The position numbers and the translations under genes are program-made. The notes under the pieces are model-generated. The model did not search any database, was not told the origin of the DNA, and was given only the letters and a program-made list of their open reading frames with translations. A stretch of 64,000 nt of DNA from Telopea speciosissima (Eukaryota > Streptophyta > Magnoliopsida > Proteales > Proteaceae): positions 1 through 64,000 of the forward strand of contig NW_025317420.1 in the NCBI RefSeq assembly GCF_018873765.1, read 5' to 3'. Shown one piece after another: positions 44,182 through 54,600 of this stretch. Within the stretch, counting starts at the first letter, position 1, and every line of letters starts with the position of its first letter.

Positions 44182-46328
44182 ATGTCAGTTGGTAGTAGTC
44201 ACATGGGCGAGCTGCTCATTGGGGCGGCAGAGGGCGCGAGTCCGAGCTGAGAGCTCCCCGCTCGTTCTCCCACCGTAGACTTGTTGGGCTCGACTTCGGA
44301 CAAGCCTGATGTAGTGGAGCCTCCGTTGCCCCTGGAGTCTGGCCTCGTGGCCCAACCAATTGCCGGGGACCGAGCCGAGAACTCTGGATCGTCCTCGTCC
44401 GATGATGAGGAGTCAAGTGAGGGCGATTCTTCAGAAGTGGGGGTTGGTTCGGTCAACTCATCCGCTGACGCCCCTGAGCTCGAAGAAGGGAGTGTCGACA
44501 CCGTTTCAAGCACAACCACGGATGCCGACCTCGACTATTTGAGGACGACCTATGCCATCCCCAAGGACATCCAGCTCCGAGCTCCTAACCCAGGGGAGAT
44601 GGCCTGCTACATCAGGCCCGGCGAGGTGGCTTTGTACGAGCTGCCCTTCAAGTACGCGTTCAGGCTCCCCGTCCTCGGCCTGGTGGACCAGATCTTGGAC
44701 CACTTCCACCTGTCCCTAGGTCAGCTGGTGTTGAACTCTTGGCTGGCCGTGTACGGCTTCTACGCCCTGTTTTGCGAGATGGGCCGAGGTGCAAGGGTGG
44801 CACTTTTCTCTCGGCTCTTCTTCTTGAAGAAGTCTCCAGAGAAGGTGTGGTACTATTTCAGCCGCCGATCTGGGAAGAGTGCGTCCTTGGGCGGCCACAA
44901 GTTTTTGGTCGGCACGTCAAGCTTCAATAAGCATTGGAAGTTTTGCTTTTTCTTTGCTTCGATTCCAAACAGCCCTCTCCGAGCCGAGTGGAAGGAGATC
45001 CACTTGAACTACGTCAACAGGTTACTGCCCCTGACCGAGAATGAGCTGACCTCGCTTGACTTGATCTCCCAGCATCCGCCCCTCGATGTCCTCCAGCTTC
45101 AGGATTCGGAGTTTCTTCAAAGGTGGCATATGACCCCTGGTAGGAGCCCGAGCCGAGCTTGTTTCTGCTGCCCGAGCTGACCCCTTCACTTAGTCTTCTT
45201 TTCTTTTTTGGTTTGTTTCTGACGTTTTGTTTCTCTTGTAGTGGTCAGCCATATTCCCCCTATGGATACAGCTCGGCTAAGTGCTGAGACCATCGGGGAC
45301 CGGAAGAAGAAAAATGCCGAGAAGAAGTCCCGGGGAGACTCCTCTAGGGCCCCCAAGGGCAAGGCCGTGTTGCCGAGCCCGCCAAACGTCGTGGTCGGCC
45401 TTGAGGTCGAGAAGAGTACGGACCCAGCGGGGTCTCCGAGGAAAGGGAAGGGCCGGAAAGGCGAGAGGAGCCCGCCGAAAGATACCAAGCATCAGAAGCT
45501 CTCGGTCAATCTGACGAGTGGTGGCCTTCCGCCCGTGGCCTCACCCCCCAACATCTCCCGATATGTCTTGGGGAGGGCCTCGGCCAGCAACGTTTCGGTG
45601 AGGCCGACCTGGCTCCTCTTCCCAGGGGACTCGGCATTGACGTCGACTGCGCATGCCAAGGAATGGCTGGATGCAGGTCGGCTCCCGACTGACAGGGAGA
45701 AACTCGAGGCACTGTCTGACCCCGAGCTCCTCTCCACCTTGTTTCAGGACTTCAATATGGTAAGTTTCCTGTTCGGCTCTTGTGATTAGGTCCGACCTGT
45801 GTAACCTGACCTGACTTTTGTTCTAATGCTTTCTTGCAAGGCTTCGCCAAGGCAGTGGAGACCATGCTTTGTTTTGAGCGGCTCTTGACCGAGAACCACT
45901 CCTTGGGCGTCCAGTGCAAAAAAGCCTACCAGGATGCTCAGGATGCCGTTCAGAGGCATCGGGAGATTCAAGAGAAGCTTACTGCCACCGAGGCCGAGGT
46001 GGAGAGCTCTAAGGCCGAGGTGACCAGGCAGAAGGAGAAGGTCCGGGCTCTGCAGGCTCAGCTCACCGAGGTGAGGGAGAAGGCCAAGGAGGACCTGGCC
46101 CTGGCTCGGGATGAGGCGATCAATGACTACCTCCAATCGAAGGAGTACGCTGATGTGTGCCATGAGATTAGGAAGCCTCCTTATGCCGAGGGTTTTGAGG
46201 CAGGCCGGGCTGATCTCTTGGCCGAGGTCAAAGCGGCCTATCCCGATCTCAATCTCTCACATTTTGACGATGATGCGACTACTTTTGCCGGGGAGTTAGG
46301 AGATGAGGAAGGAGCCGAGGTCACATAG
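44182..46328 (+). pseudogene. Antisense gene of the Tat element (gypsy-type accessory ORF), spliced
   Basis: The likely start is the ATG at 44182 (MSVGSSHMGELLIGAAEGAS); an in-frame TGA at 44248 interrupts it, after which ELPARSPTVDLLGS continues open to 45139. Intron 1 is 45140-45241 (GT-AG, in phase), exon 2 is 45242-45759, and intron 2 ends at about 45839-45840. Exon 1 has an acidic N-terminus and a domain containing YELPFKYAFRLPVLGLVDQI, LNSWLAVYGFYALFCEMG and KVWYYFSRR, like the Transposase_28 putative gypsy-type transposon family. Exon 2 is basic and proline-rich. Exon 3 is a coiled coil (about 45930-46110), then YLQSKEYADVCHEI and a YPDLNLSHFDDDA tail. Its function is unknown. It lies convergent to pol. 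Confidence 0.75.
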
Positions 46329-46925
46329 GTCTGCCCATTGAGGAACCTACGCAGGGCGACCCTCTCGCCCTTGACGCTAAGCCCCAAGACCTCCTTGCCG
46401 AGCATACCACCGTGGATGTCGCCGAGGTCGCCTCCAAGTCCACTGCCGTGGAGATTGAGAAGTAATAATTTTATTTTTTTTTTGGGCCCAACTGCCCACC
46501 TTGTAACCATGCTAAGCAGTCAGCCTATACTGAATGAAAATCTATTTTTGTCAGAATTTATCCAAGTGTTTTAGCTCGGCATTCTTAACCTTCTTTTCCT
46601 TGTGTATGTTATTCCATTTGATGTTGTGGCCGAGCTGATGACCCGTTCCGTTAGCCGAGCTTAAGGACTTGGCTGTTTTTTATCCATGTTTCACGGGGTC
46701 GTCGGTTCGGCCATGCCATGTCCGAGGTTAGGATGATTTTTGCTTTGATTAATTAATTCGCTGTTCCCAACGGTCAAATCAGACCGGCGACCATATAAGC
46801 GGATGCGTGGTCGAGCAGCCTCCCTAGCTAAGCATAATGCCTTAACTTAGTTTCAAACTTTGTTCAGCTCGGCCAAGGGGAGAGTTTGCTCTTGTTGGTT
46901 CAGGCGTCGGCCAGTCTTTGTGGGC
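46329..46925. other. 3' flank of the antisense gene
   Basis: Begins with a non-coding continuation of exon 3 and a T run near 46471. GAATGAAAAT at about 46530 is the only polyadenylation-like word. No frame of interest. Confidence 0.45.
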
Positions 46926-46941
46926 TGGTCTTGTGACTTGA

Positions 46942-47271
46942 TTGCCGACCTATAAGGGTTGGTCTTTGAGGTCGGCCAGGTCTATGAGGACCGGTCTTAT
47001 GACTTGGTTGCCGACCTATGAGGGTCGGTCTTTGAGGTCGGCCAGGTCTATGAGGATCGGTCTTATGACTTGGTTGCCGACCTATGAGGGTCGGTCTTTG
47101 AGGTCGGCCAGGTCTATGAGGACCGATCTTACGACTTGGTTGCCGACCTATGAGGGTCGATCTTTGAGGTCGGTCAGGTCTATGAGGACCGATCTTACGA
47201 CTTCGTTGCCGACCTATGAGGGTCAATCTTCGAGGTCGGCCAGGTCTATGAGGACCGGTCTTATGACTTTG
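46942..47271. repeat. 66-bp minisatellite, five units
   Basis: Units start at 46942, 47008, 47074, 47140 and 47206, each opening TTGCCGACCTATGAGGG and closing TATGACTTGG or a variant, for an exact period of 66. A partial unit precedes the first. Because 66 is a multiple of three, it reads open on both strands as a 22-residue repeat, for example TLIGRQPSHKTGPHRPGRPQ on the minus strand. It lies between pol and the antisense gene, where Tat elements commonly carry tandem repeats. Confidence 0.95.
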
Positions 47272-47394
47272 ATTTAAGAGCTTGCAAATACGTTAAGTGG
47301 TGGAGAAAGACTTTGTTTTATTGAATCAAACATCGGAGCTGAAGCCGAATATAATCATGCTCGTCATAAACCTTGCCAAGCAGGATACTTAAGA

Positions 47395-48560
47395 AAGTTA
47401 CTGAAAAAATTTCTTCAAATTTTTTGAGTTCCAAGGTCTCGGTACCTTCTTGCCCCCCGGAGTCTGCAAGCGATACGTCCCTGGGTGAATTTGCTTGGAG
47501 ACTATGTACGGGCCTTCCCAATTTGGTGCTAACTTTCCTTGCTGCCTTGGCTAGGATGCGCTGAGCTTTGTGAGGACGAGGTCCCCTTGACGGAAGTGCA
47601 GCTCTTTTACTCTTGAGTCATAGTACTTTGCCATCCTCTGTTGGTATGCCGAGTTCCAGAGTAGGGCATTTTCTCGAACTTCGTTGAGGAAGTCAAGGTT
47701 GGCTCTCAGCCTATCTTCATAGGTCTTCTCATCAAAATTGAGCACTCGGTACGATGATGCCATAATTTTGATTGGGGCGAGGGCTTCAGTCCCATAAGCG
47801 AGGTGAAAAGGGCTCTCCCCGGTTGCTGTTCTTACCGTCGTCCTATATGCCCATAGGACACTTGGGAGCTCTTCCACCCATCTTCCTTTGGCCTCATCTA
47901 ACCTTCTCTTAATGCCGGCGAGTAATGTTCGGTTGGATACTTCTACTTATCCATTTTCTTGTGGATGAGCTACTGAGACGGGTCGGAAGTCAATGTAGAA
48001 GTGCTCGCAGAACTCTCGGAAGGTCGGGTGGTTGAATTACGTGCCATTATCGGTGATGAGCACTTTTGGTAGTCTAAACCGGTAGATGACCTTATCTTAG
48101 AAGAACTTCTCCATGTTCTTCTCAGTGATGGTTGCAAGGGGCTTGGCCTCGACCCACGTAGTGAAGTAATCGATCGCTACTACCACGTACTTCCTATTTC
48201 CCAATACCAGGGTGAAATCTCAGAGAATATCCATTCCCCACATAGCGAAAGGGATTGGGCTCAGGATTGAGGTCAACTTTGTTGCTGGTCGGCTCAGAAT
48301 TGGTGCAAACAGCTGGCACTTCTTGCACGTCTTCATATACCTCATGGCCTCTTCTTGCATTATTGGCCAATAGAATCCTTGTCGAAGTATCTTGTATGCA
48401 AGAGCTCGGCCACCCATGTGACTCCCGCATATTCCCTCATGTACCTCGGCCAAGGCGTACTCGGCTCCCTTCGGTCCAAGGCATAGGAGAAGAGGGGCCA
48501 AGATTGCTCTTTTGTAGAGCACTCTGTCAATCATGGTGTACTTGGTAGCTCAAATCTTGA
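47395..48560 (-). pseudogene. Gypsy integrase, frameshifted
   Basis: The N-terminal H2C2 zinc domain is at 48220-48534: HEGICGSHMGGRALAYKILR, then FYWPIMQEEAMRYM and CKKCQ. The catalytic core near 48230-47930 is broken by stops and a frameshift but shows YFTTWVEAKPLATITEKN and LITDNGT. The C-terminal part (47551-47877) reads EELPSVLWAYRTTVRTATGE, SPFHLAYGTEALAPI and RQGDLVLTKLSAS, then NWEGPYIV-like sequence to about 47395. The aspartates of VVAIDYF and TDNG can be seen; the core is not in one frame, so it is inactive. Confidence 0.85.
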
Positions 48561-48708
48561 CCTTTCTTGCTTCGTCTCGGTTCTCCGGGAGCAGTTCATT
48601 CTCTAAGTAGTTGACAATGGGGTCCAACCAGTTCGGCCCGTCCTCTTCAATGTGCTTTACGCTTTCTTCTTATAAGGATGGCTTCTCCAAGATCTCTATG
48701 TACATTGA

Positions 48709-49566
48709 TCAGCTCAGATATTGGAGGTCGGCCTCGACCAACTTTGATAGGGAGTCAGCCGCGGCATTCTCTTTTCTCGGTATTTGGGTCATCTCAAAGT
48801 GCTTGAGTTCGGAGATTAGATCTTGTGCTCGGCTTAGGTAAGCTATCATCCTTTCGTCTTTCGCCTCATAGTCTCCGTTGACTTGGTTGACCATGAGTTG
48901 GGAGTCTCCTCGTACCTTCAATCGCCTTACGCCCATTGCCTTGCTGACTCGAAGTCCGGCTAGGAGGGCTTCATACTTGGCCTCATTGTTCAAGGCGGGG
49001 AACTTGAACCTTAGGGCATATTGAATCTGAAACCCCTCGGGGCTCACCAGGATCAGGCCAGCTCCGCTTCCTCCGAAGTTGCTCGAGCCGTCGACATTTA
49101 TGGTCCAGGTCAGGTCGACCGTAGCCCCAGCCTCTTCTGCTGTCTTCTCTTCCTCGACTTCGAGGTCATTCCCTGTGCACTCGACGATGAAGTCGGTAAG
49201 GGCTTGTCCTTTTATCGCCGTCCTTGGATGATAGCTTATATCGTACTCACTCAGCTCAACCGCCCAGGTGATCAGCCATCCCGAAATGTTGGGTTTGTGC
49301 AATATCTTCTTGAGTGGCTGATCGATCAGTACCGCGATTAGATGAGCTTGGAAGTACGGCCTTAGCTTTCTTATGGCCGTGACAAGAGCGAATGCTATTT
49401 TCTCGAACCCGGAGTATCTCGTCTCGGCGTCAACAAGAACGTGGCTGATGGAGTATATGGGTTTTTGAGTTCGACTTTCTTCCCTAACTAACACCGCGTT
49501 GACCACTACCGGGGTAGCGCCTAAGTAAACTTGAAGCTCCTCTTTTGGCTCGTTCCCCCATTCTCG
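48709..49566 (-). pseudogene. RT remnant, RNase H and second (archaeal-type) RNase H
   Basis: The frame is open for over 265 codons. It opens in the last part of RT (PKEELQVYLGATPVVVNAVL), then the first RNase H and connection (KPIYSISHVLVDAETRYSGF, LPLKK-like QPLKKILHKP, WAVELSEYDISYHPR). The second RNase H is complete: WTINVDGSSN, NEAKYEALLAGLRVSKAMG, VRGDSQLMVNQVNG and RKENAAADSLSKL supply D, E, D, D. Two RNase H domains in a row are a Tat-lineage feature. Upstream the sequence jumps straight to gag, so the RT fingers and palm are deleted. Confidence 0.9.
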
Positions 49567-49609
49567 GACTCCCCTCGGCTGCCCGTCCTCTCTGAGTCGT
49601 CCGAAAAAT

Positions 49610-50247
49610 ACCGACCTCCTTACTACTGAGCCTGCTGGTTCAATTTCTTACCCTGTCCCCGGGCTTCGGTGATGCTCTTGCTCATCCCGCCGAGTGCCTC
49701 TACTAAGGTGTGGAGGAGGAGTCTTCTGACGAGACCGGTGCGATGATGCAGCCCGGCTAGGCTCGGCCCTACGTTGGCCACCATTCTGCTGCAAGTTTCT
49801 TTCTACGTGCGCCGGGGCTGGAGGGGGCGCGACCGTTAGTTGGCCCATCAGCCCTCCCCGGGCCATCTGGTTCATGAAAGTACGCAGCATCTCGTTGGTG
49901 TGGATCGTCTACAGTTGCAAGTCCATAACTTGCCGATTATTTGCTGGGGCTTCGGGTTCCAAATTCTTCGGTAAGGGTGGTGGCACTAGTAGGCCCAACC
50001 CGCTCAAGTTTGGCTCGACCTGTACCCGGTCAGTCGCTGCTGTGTCTAGCACACTTCTGCCATTCCCACCCTCTAGTGGGGGAATGGGATTGACCGCGGC
50101 GCCCGTGATGGGCTGCACACCCCCTGCCCGAGGGGGTCTTTCGGTCGCACCCTGCAGCGGGGGCGGTGATCGCCTCGCCTACACAACGGGCTATAGCTCA
50201 TCCCCACAGGAAGTTGAGCCATGCTGCCCTGACCTCGTGTGCACCAT
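49610..50247 (-). pseudogene. Gag N-terminal remnant
   Basis: An ATG at 50247 (MVHTRSGQHGS) follows the PBS at a usual distance. The proline-rich frame has stops near 50190 and 49910, then NEMLRTFMNQMARGGLMGQL and a basic tract (RRAEPSRAASSHRSRQ). No capsid core, knuckle or protease follows; the sequence joins RT/RNase H near 49560-49610, which places a deletion there. Confidence 0.7.
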
Positions 50248-50318
50248 TATTGTTGCTCTTCAAGTTGGTAGAAACGACGATGACTTGTTGATGTCGTTCC
50301 CACAGATGGCGCCAAATC

Positions 50319-51190
50319 TGTTGCGTGTGGAAATCTCCGACGCTTGGTTCGCCCACGGATGAGCCTGCAAGGACCAAGTAATGAGCACAAGAGGGCCAGT
50401 GTGGCTCTGGCCTAGGACTCTTTGATGCTCAAGTTAGATCACCAGTACAATAGCGTAACAGCTAGTAAAAGCGAGATGAGCAATAGAGCTCCATACCTTA
50501 GTATTTATAGAGGGAGATGAGGCGGTTAAAGGAGTCCTAGTATGATAAGAGTCCTTGTTTGGTAAGGCTCTTCCCCGCGGAGCGGAGTGGAGTGGAGAAT
50601 TTGCTTCGGGGTCGGACTCCTGTTAAGGTAAGAGTCCTAATGGGAGTGTGATTTGGTATCGCGATGAGATCGTGACTCGATTCTTATCCCGTGATTCCCG
50701 GGTGGTGCTTACGTGGTGTCGTGATCTCTGGTGGGGCGCTATGGTAGCCTTTGTGGAGAGCTCAGCGTCGGAGCTCGGCCACAGAGGTTGGCCTAAGAGC
50801 TCAACCTCGGCCCGTATGACCTGAGTGAGGGTCATCATTAGTTGTGTGGGCTTTGCCATACTCTGGTGCTCCAATCGAGGCCAACCTGCGTAGGCCCGGA
50901 CCATGGGGTCGGCGGGCATGCAGCTCACCCGTGATGGGGATTTTTGGGTGAGTACTGATTTATCGTGCCGTGCGGCCAAAGCTCGGCCTGCTAGGTCGGC
51001 CTCATCGGACCCGTACAAGTTAGGCTCAGCGTCTGGTTGACTGGGAAGTGTCTGACGAGCTCGGCCAAGTAGTAGGGTTTACCCAAATCGGGTCAGCCTG
51101 GTCTTCTGCTTAGCTCAATTCAGTTCTTGGTATGACCTCGGCTCGGCCATGAGGCCGCTTCTGATTGGTGGGGTGTTTTATGCCTCATCA
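50319..51190 (-). repeat. 5' LTR of the gypsy element (872 bp)
   Basis: Same ends as the 3' LTR and the same TATA box, here at about 50511-50502. Downstream on the minus strand, four bases after the LTR, is the PBS-like TGGCGCCATCTGTGGG (50315-50300). This promoter would drive the sense transcript of the element. Confidence 0.95.
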
Positions 51191-51235
51191 TGTTCTAATA
51201 AAAGAGTTTGCAAAGCAACATGCCTAGGTGGGATT

Positions 51236-51415
51236 CTAATTTCCTCCTTGGCTCAAGTCAAGCTTCTGCATAGCGTCAAGGATATCTCTAAATATTCTTG
51301 TCTTTGCCTCAAATTCTTGAATCGCTTCTTTTAACAATCTGCTTTTGTCCTCCTCGCCTTGGATTGCTCTGTGTATATATCCCTTAACATAATCAGATGA
51401 AGGCTTGTGTCCCAT
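51236..51415 (-). other. Unidentified coding-like exon
   Basis: On the minus strand MGHKPSSDYVKGYIHRAIQG continues as EEDKSRLLKEAIQEFEAKTR, IFRDILDAMQKLDLSQGGN and a TAG stop. Codon choice and the charged helical pattern look like real protein, unlike the surrounding frames. Upstream it runs into an inverted-repeat, CGGATT-rich stretch that ends ATAACACTG near 51607 and may be a MITE. If it is a last exon, the gypsy element inserted in its 3' UTR about 40 bases after the stop. I do not recognise the family. Confidence 0.35.
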
Positions 51416-51607
51416 TGAAATCAGGTTAAAAAGAACGGAATCAGGATCCAAATCAATCCCGGTCATCGGTCTGGATCAGTCAAGAATCAGCCAGAATTGG
51501 CCAAAATGTGCCCTAGCCTTAGAAATCCAATACAGAACAACCAATTTGGATAGGCCGAAATCAGGATCAGATTCGGCCAATCCAATCCCGATTCTTATAA
51601 CACTGGT

Positions 51608-54600
51608 TGAAATGTTCCAAGTATATCAACTTTGCACACCTTTCAACTCCAGACATGGAATTTCAAATTTTAATTTACTTATAATGATTTTGGCAATTCA
51701 CCAATTAAGAGTATTCGCAGGCCAACTCATTAAGCCTGAACTAGAATGATATCAGGCCCATGATCAGGTTGGGTTCATCCTGAAATCTATAGTGCACGGC
51801 CCATGTCAGCCCATGTACACACCCCTAGTGTCTATCTTTGTGGGTGCCATGGTCTCAAATACCAAAAAAAAACAAAATCTCACTTGTATTTCGAATATAA
51901 AATGGATCACAGTTGTTGTGGTAATGCACTCCATAGGACGTTAAAAGAGCCAAAAAGAAGGGGTCCCTCATGGCATAATACAAATCTGAGTAGACAGTTG
52001 GGAAGAACCGAAATGTGATTAAACAAGATATGAACCCTAAGACTTTTATATAGCTTCAGCACACATGGAAAATCAGAGAAAAAGTTACAGTTTTAGAAAT
52101 GTTATGCTGGATTAAACCTACTTTAATCTGTTCATGTAACCCTCACTTCCTTTCAATCTCAAGAGGGAAAAAAAAATCCATTTTCTCTGGCTATCACATC
52201 TAATTCTCTCAGCAAATTGAACAATCCATTCCTACCTCCTTTTTAATTCCACATTCTTTGACCAAACAACCTGTCAATCACACTCAAGTTAGCTGATCTA
52301 CAGATCAGTCTAACAAGAGCTAGGAAGGTTCAACTTATTTAAAGCTCTATCAATGAGCTATTCCAGCGTCATTGATCCAAGTTAGAGACTGTTAAACAGT
52401 GAACTAGACTTTAAAACAGAAGAACTTGATATGGATAGAGTAGGATCTAGAGAGAGAAATTCAATAATTTTAAAAATAATGGTCTGCTGAACTAAACATT
52501 GAATTCAAGTTGAAATTTCAGAACTATCAATAAAATTAAACCATAAGAAGCCTATACTAAACTAGATGGTGTGATGGAACGCGTTAAATCAAGTCCTTCA
52601 ACCTATCCCTGCTAGGCTGGCTAAATCTAGAGCCCATACACTAGAGTGGGCCCCATTAGGCACATAACAATTTTACTTTCCTAGGTAGTATTGAATAGTC
52701 TTTTAGTTTATCTAGAAGTAGATATTGTCTTTGGAAGCCTCCCCCCATGTCTTAGGAATTCCAAAAGATCATTTAATTTTTATTCTTTTTGGTGAATGAC
52801 CATTTAATGTTTGAGTTGTTCATGTAACCAGCCATTGGAATTCTTCCCTTTGTTTGGGAATTGCAAATGCTAACCTCCTTAATTTATAAATTGAAATCAT
52901 GGGTGAGCGCTCAATAATCCAAGAATCCAAGAAAATTTTGAAATATGACTACTCCTTTTGTGACAGTTTTTCCTTGTGAGATAGAAGGTTTGTGAGACTC
53001 GAACGGGATCAAGGTGGGACTCCGACGGTTGGCAACTAGTGGGACTCTGAGCTGCACCTTTCCATCTACTATCTTACCTCCATACCATCTACCCCTTCCA
53101 CAACCTGACCCTTCACCTTCCATCTTGAACTATCATCTTCATCATCATCCTCATCATCTCCATCATTCATTTTCATCCCCATCACAGGTATTTTATTTTA
53201 GATCTGGATAATATTCTCTACCAGAATTGGTCCTAGCGTGATAGCTTCCTTCACTACACCAAATAGTATATGAGTGCTACACCAGTTGTGCTACTACAGC
53301 CCACGATTTTGGTTGTTTGATAATTCTTGCTCAATTAGAGTGATGTGCTGTTGTGAATGAGTCACAACCAAGGTGGTGAAGCCCAATCGTAGGCCACAGG
53401 TGGTGAAGCCAATGTCTTTCACGGGTAGATATTGCCCTAATTGATCTGGTTGAGGAGATGAAAGGCTCAATTCACGCATAAGAATTGCATAAAAAAGAAT
53501 AGATGTGTGAATGTGATGAACAGTAGTGTTGTAGATCAGTGTGAAATCCCCTTGTTGCTCTCCCCGTCTTCCTCTTGGAATGCGCTGGACCACCTTAAGG
53601 CTACTCTCCTGTTTGTTGAGTTTCTTGTTCCGTCAACGAACTGAGCACACCATGCAAAAACTTGCATTAGTGCGGTATCTTCTTGTTCTTTTCTTCATCT
53701 TTTCTCTTGTGTTTTCTCTTTCATTCACTCTCTGATCAATATTCCAGCAACTGCACCTCTCATCATCGTCAACTCTTAGGTGATGTCTGATCTCATTCTT
53801 TGTGTTTATATAATTTCTCATACTATTATCTAAGTTCTCTTTAGGTTCTATCAATTTTCCAGCACTGTTTATATCTCTGTGATATACTGTTGGACAGCAG
53901 CATCGTCTAATCTTCAATCAACAGATAGAATCTGACCATCAACTTGGCATGAAATTAACAATGCTATTCTCCTTCTATCCTACTCCATTCAACCTAAATT
54001 TGGTGTTTAGATCATGAGTTATATCAGTTTTATTAACTTACTATTTTTTTTTTCTGTTTCTAGACTTTCTATTTTCTGTTTATGCAAGTTTCTGTTCATC
54101 CAACCCTTAACTCCCTTTGATATTTCTACCACATAATCACCCCCATAGGTCCTCTAGAATATATTAGTTTCATTTTCATCGAATTCTGTCCACTTTAAGT
54201 TTATGCTGTCTGGTTTGCTAGCATTCGTTTCCTTTCAGCCTAGCCGACCCCATCATCAGTACTTCTATATTAGAAAATCTAGTTCCTGGTTACTTTCAGC
54301 AGGTTCTATTTCCTATTCCTAAAAGTAGGTTCAGGGTATTATTATCTGCAGCACATTTAGACAAATACTTGATGACTGCCTTTCCACACCCAAAAAAATT
54401 GGTAGGCCCATGTTATATATAGAACAATGGCATTCTACAGAATGTTTCATGGCATTTCGAACTTATGATGATCACCAAAATAAGTTATCAATGATGAATT
54501 TGCAAATACTTATAAATAAAACTAAATAAATTCCATTAAGTTTAATAGTTCAAGAAGTGTTTATTGCATTTGATTGGTTTAGTTTAACAGCATGAAGCTT

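Larger units (their letters stand above)
42856..51190 (-). mobile_element. Ty3/gypsy Tat-lineage retrotransposon, internally deleted
   Basis: Two LTRs (42856-43741 and 50319-51190) and a perfect 5-bp duplication, TGTTC (42851-42855 and 51191-51195), delimit the insertion. On the minus strand the order is 5' LTR, PBS, gag start, a junction, RNase H with a second RNase H, integrase, a 66-bp minisatellite, an antisense gene, polypurine tract and 3' LTR. The dual RNase H and antisense gene between pol and the 3' LTR mark the Tat lineage. Most of gag, the protease and nearly all of RT are missing, so it is not autonomous. Confidence 0.95.

Noticed and set aside
46338..46574. Continuation of the antisense gene as a fourth exon
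   Set aside because: The frame is short, lies after the natural stop at 46328, and there is no splice pair to reach it.
51420..51607. MITE ending ATAACACTG
   Set aside because: The sequence looks like a known style of CGGATT-rich MITE, but only one end could be seen and no target duplication, so it was not listed as an element.
52911..53211. Small frames on both strands near 53 kb
   Set aside because: Low-complexity TCATCATC and CTTCC translation; no start context or homology recognised.
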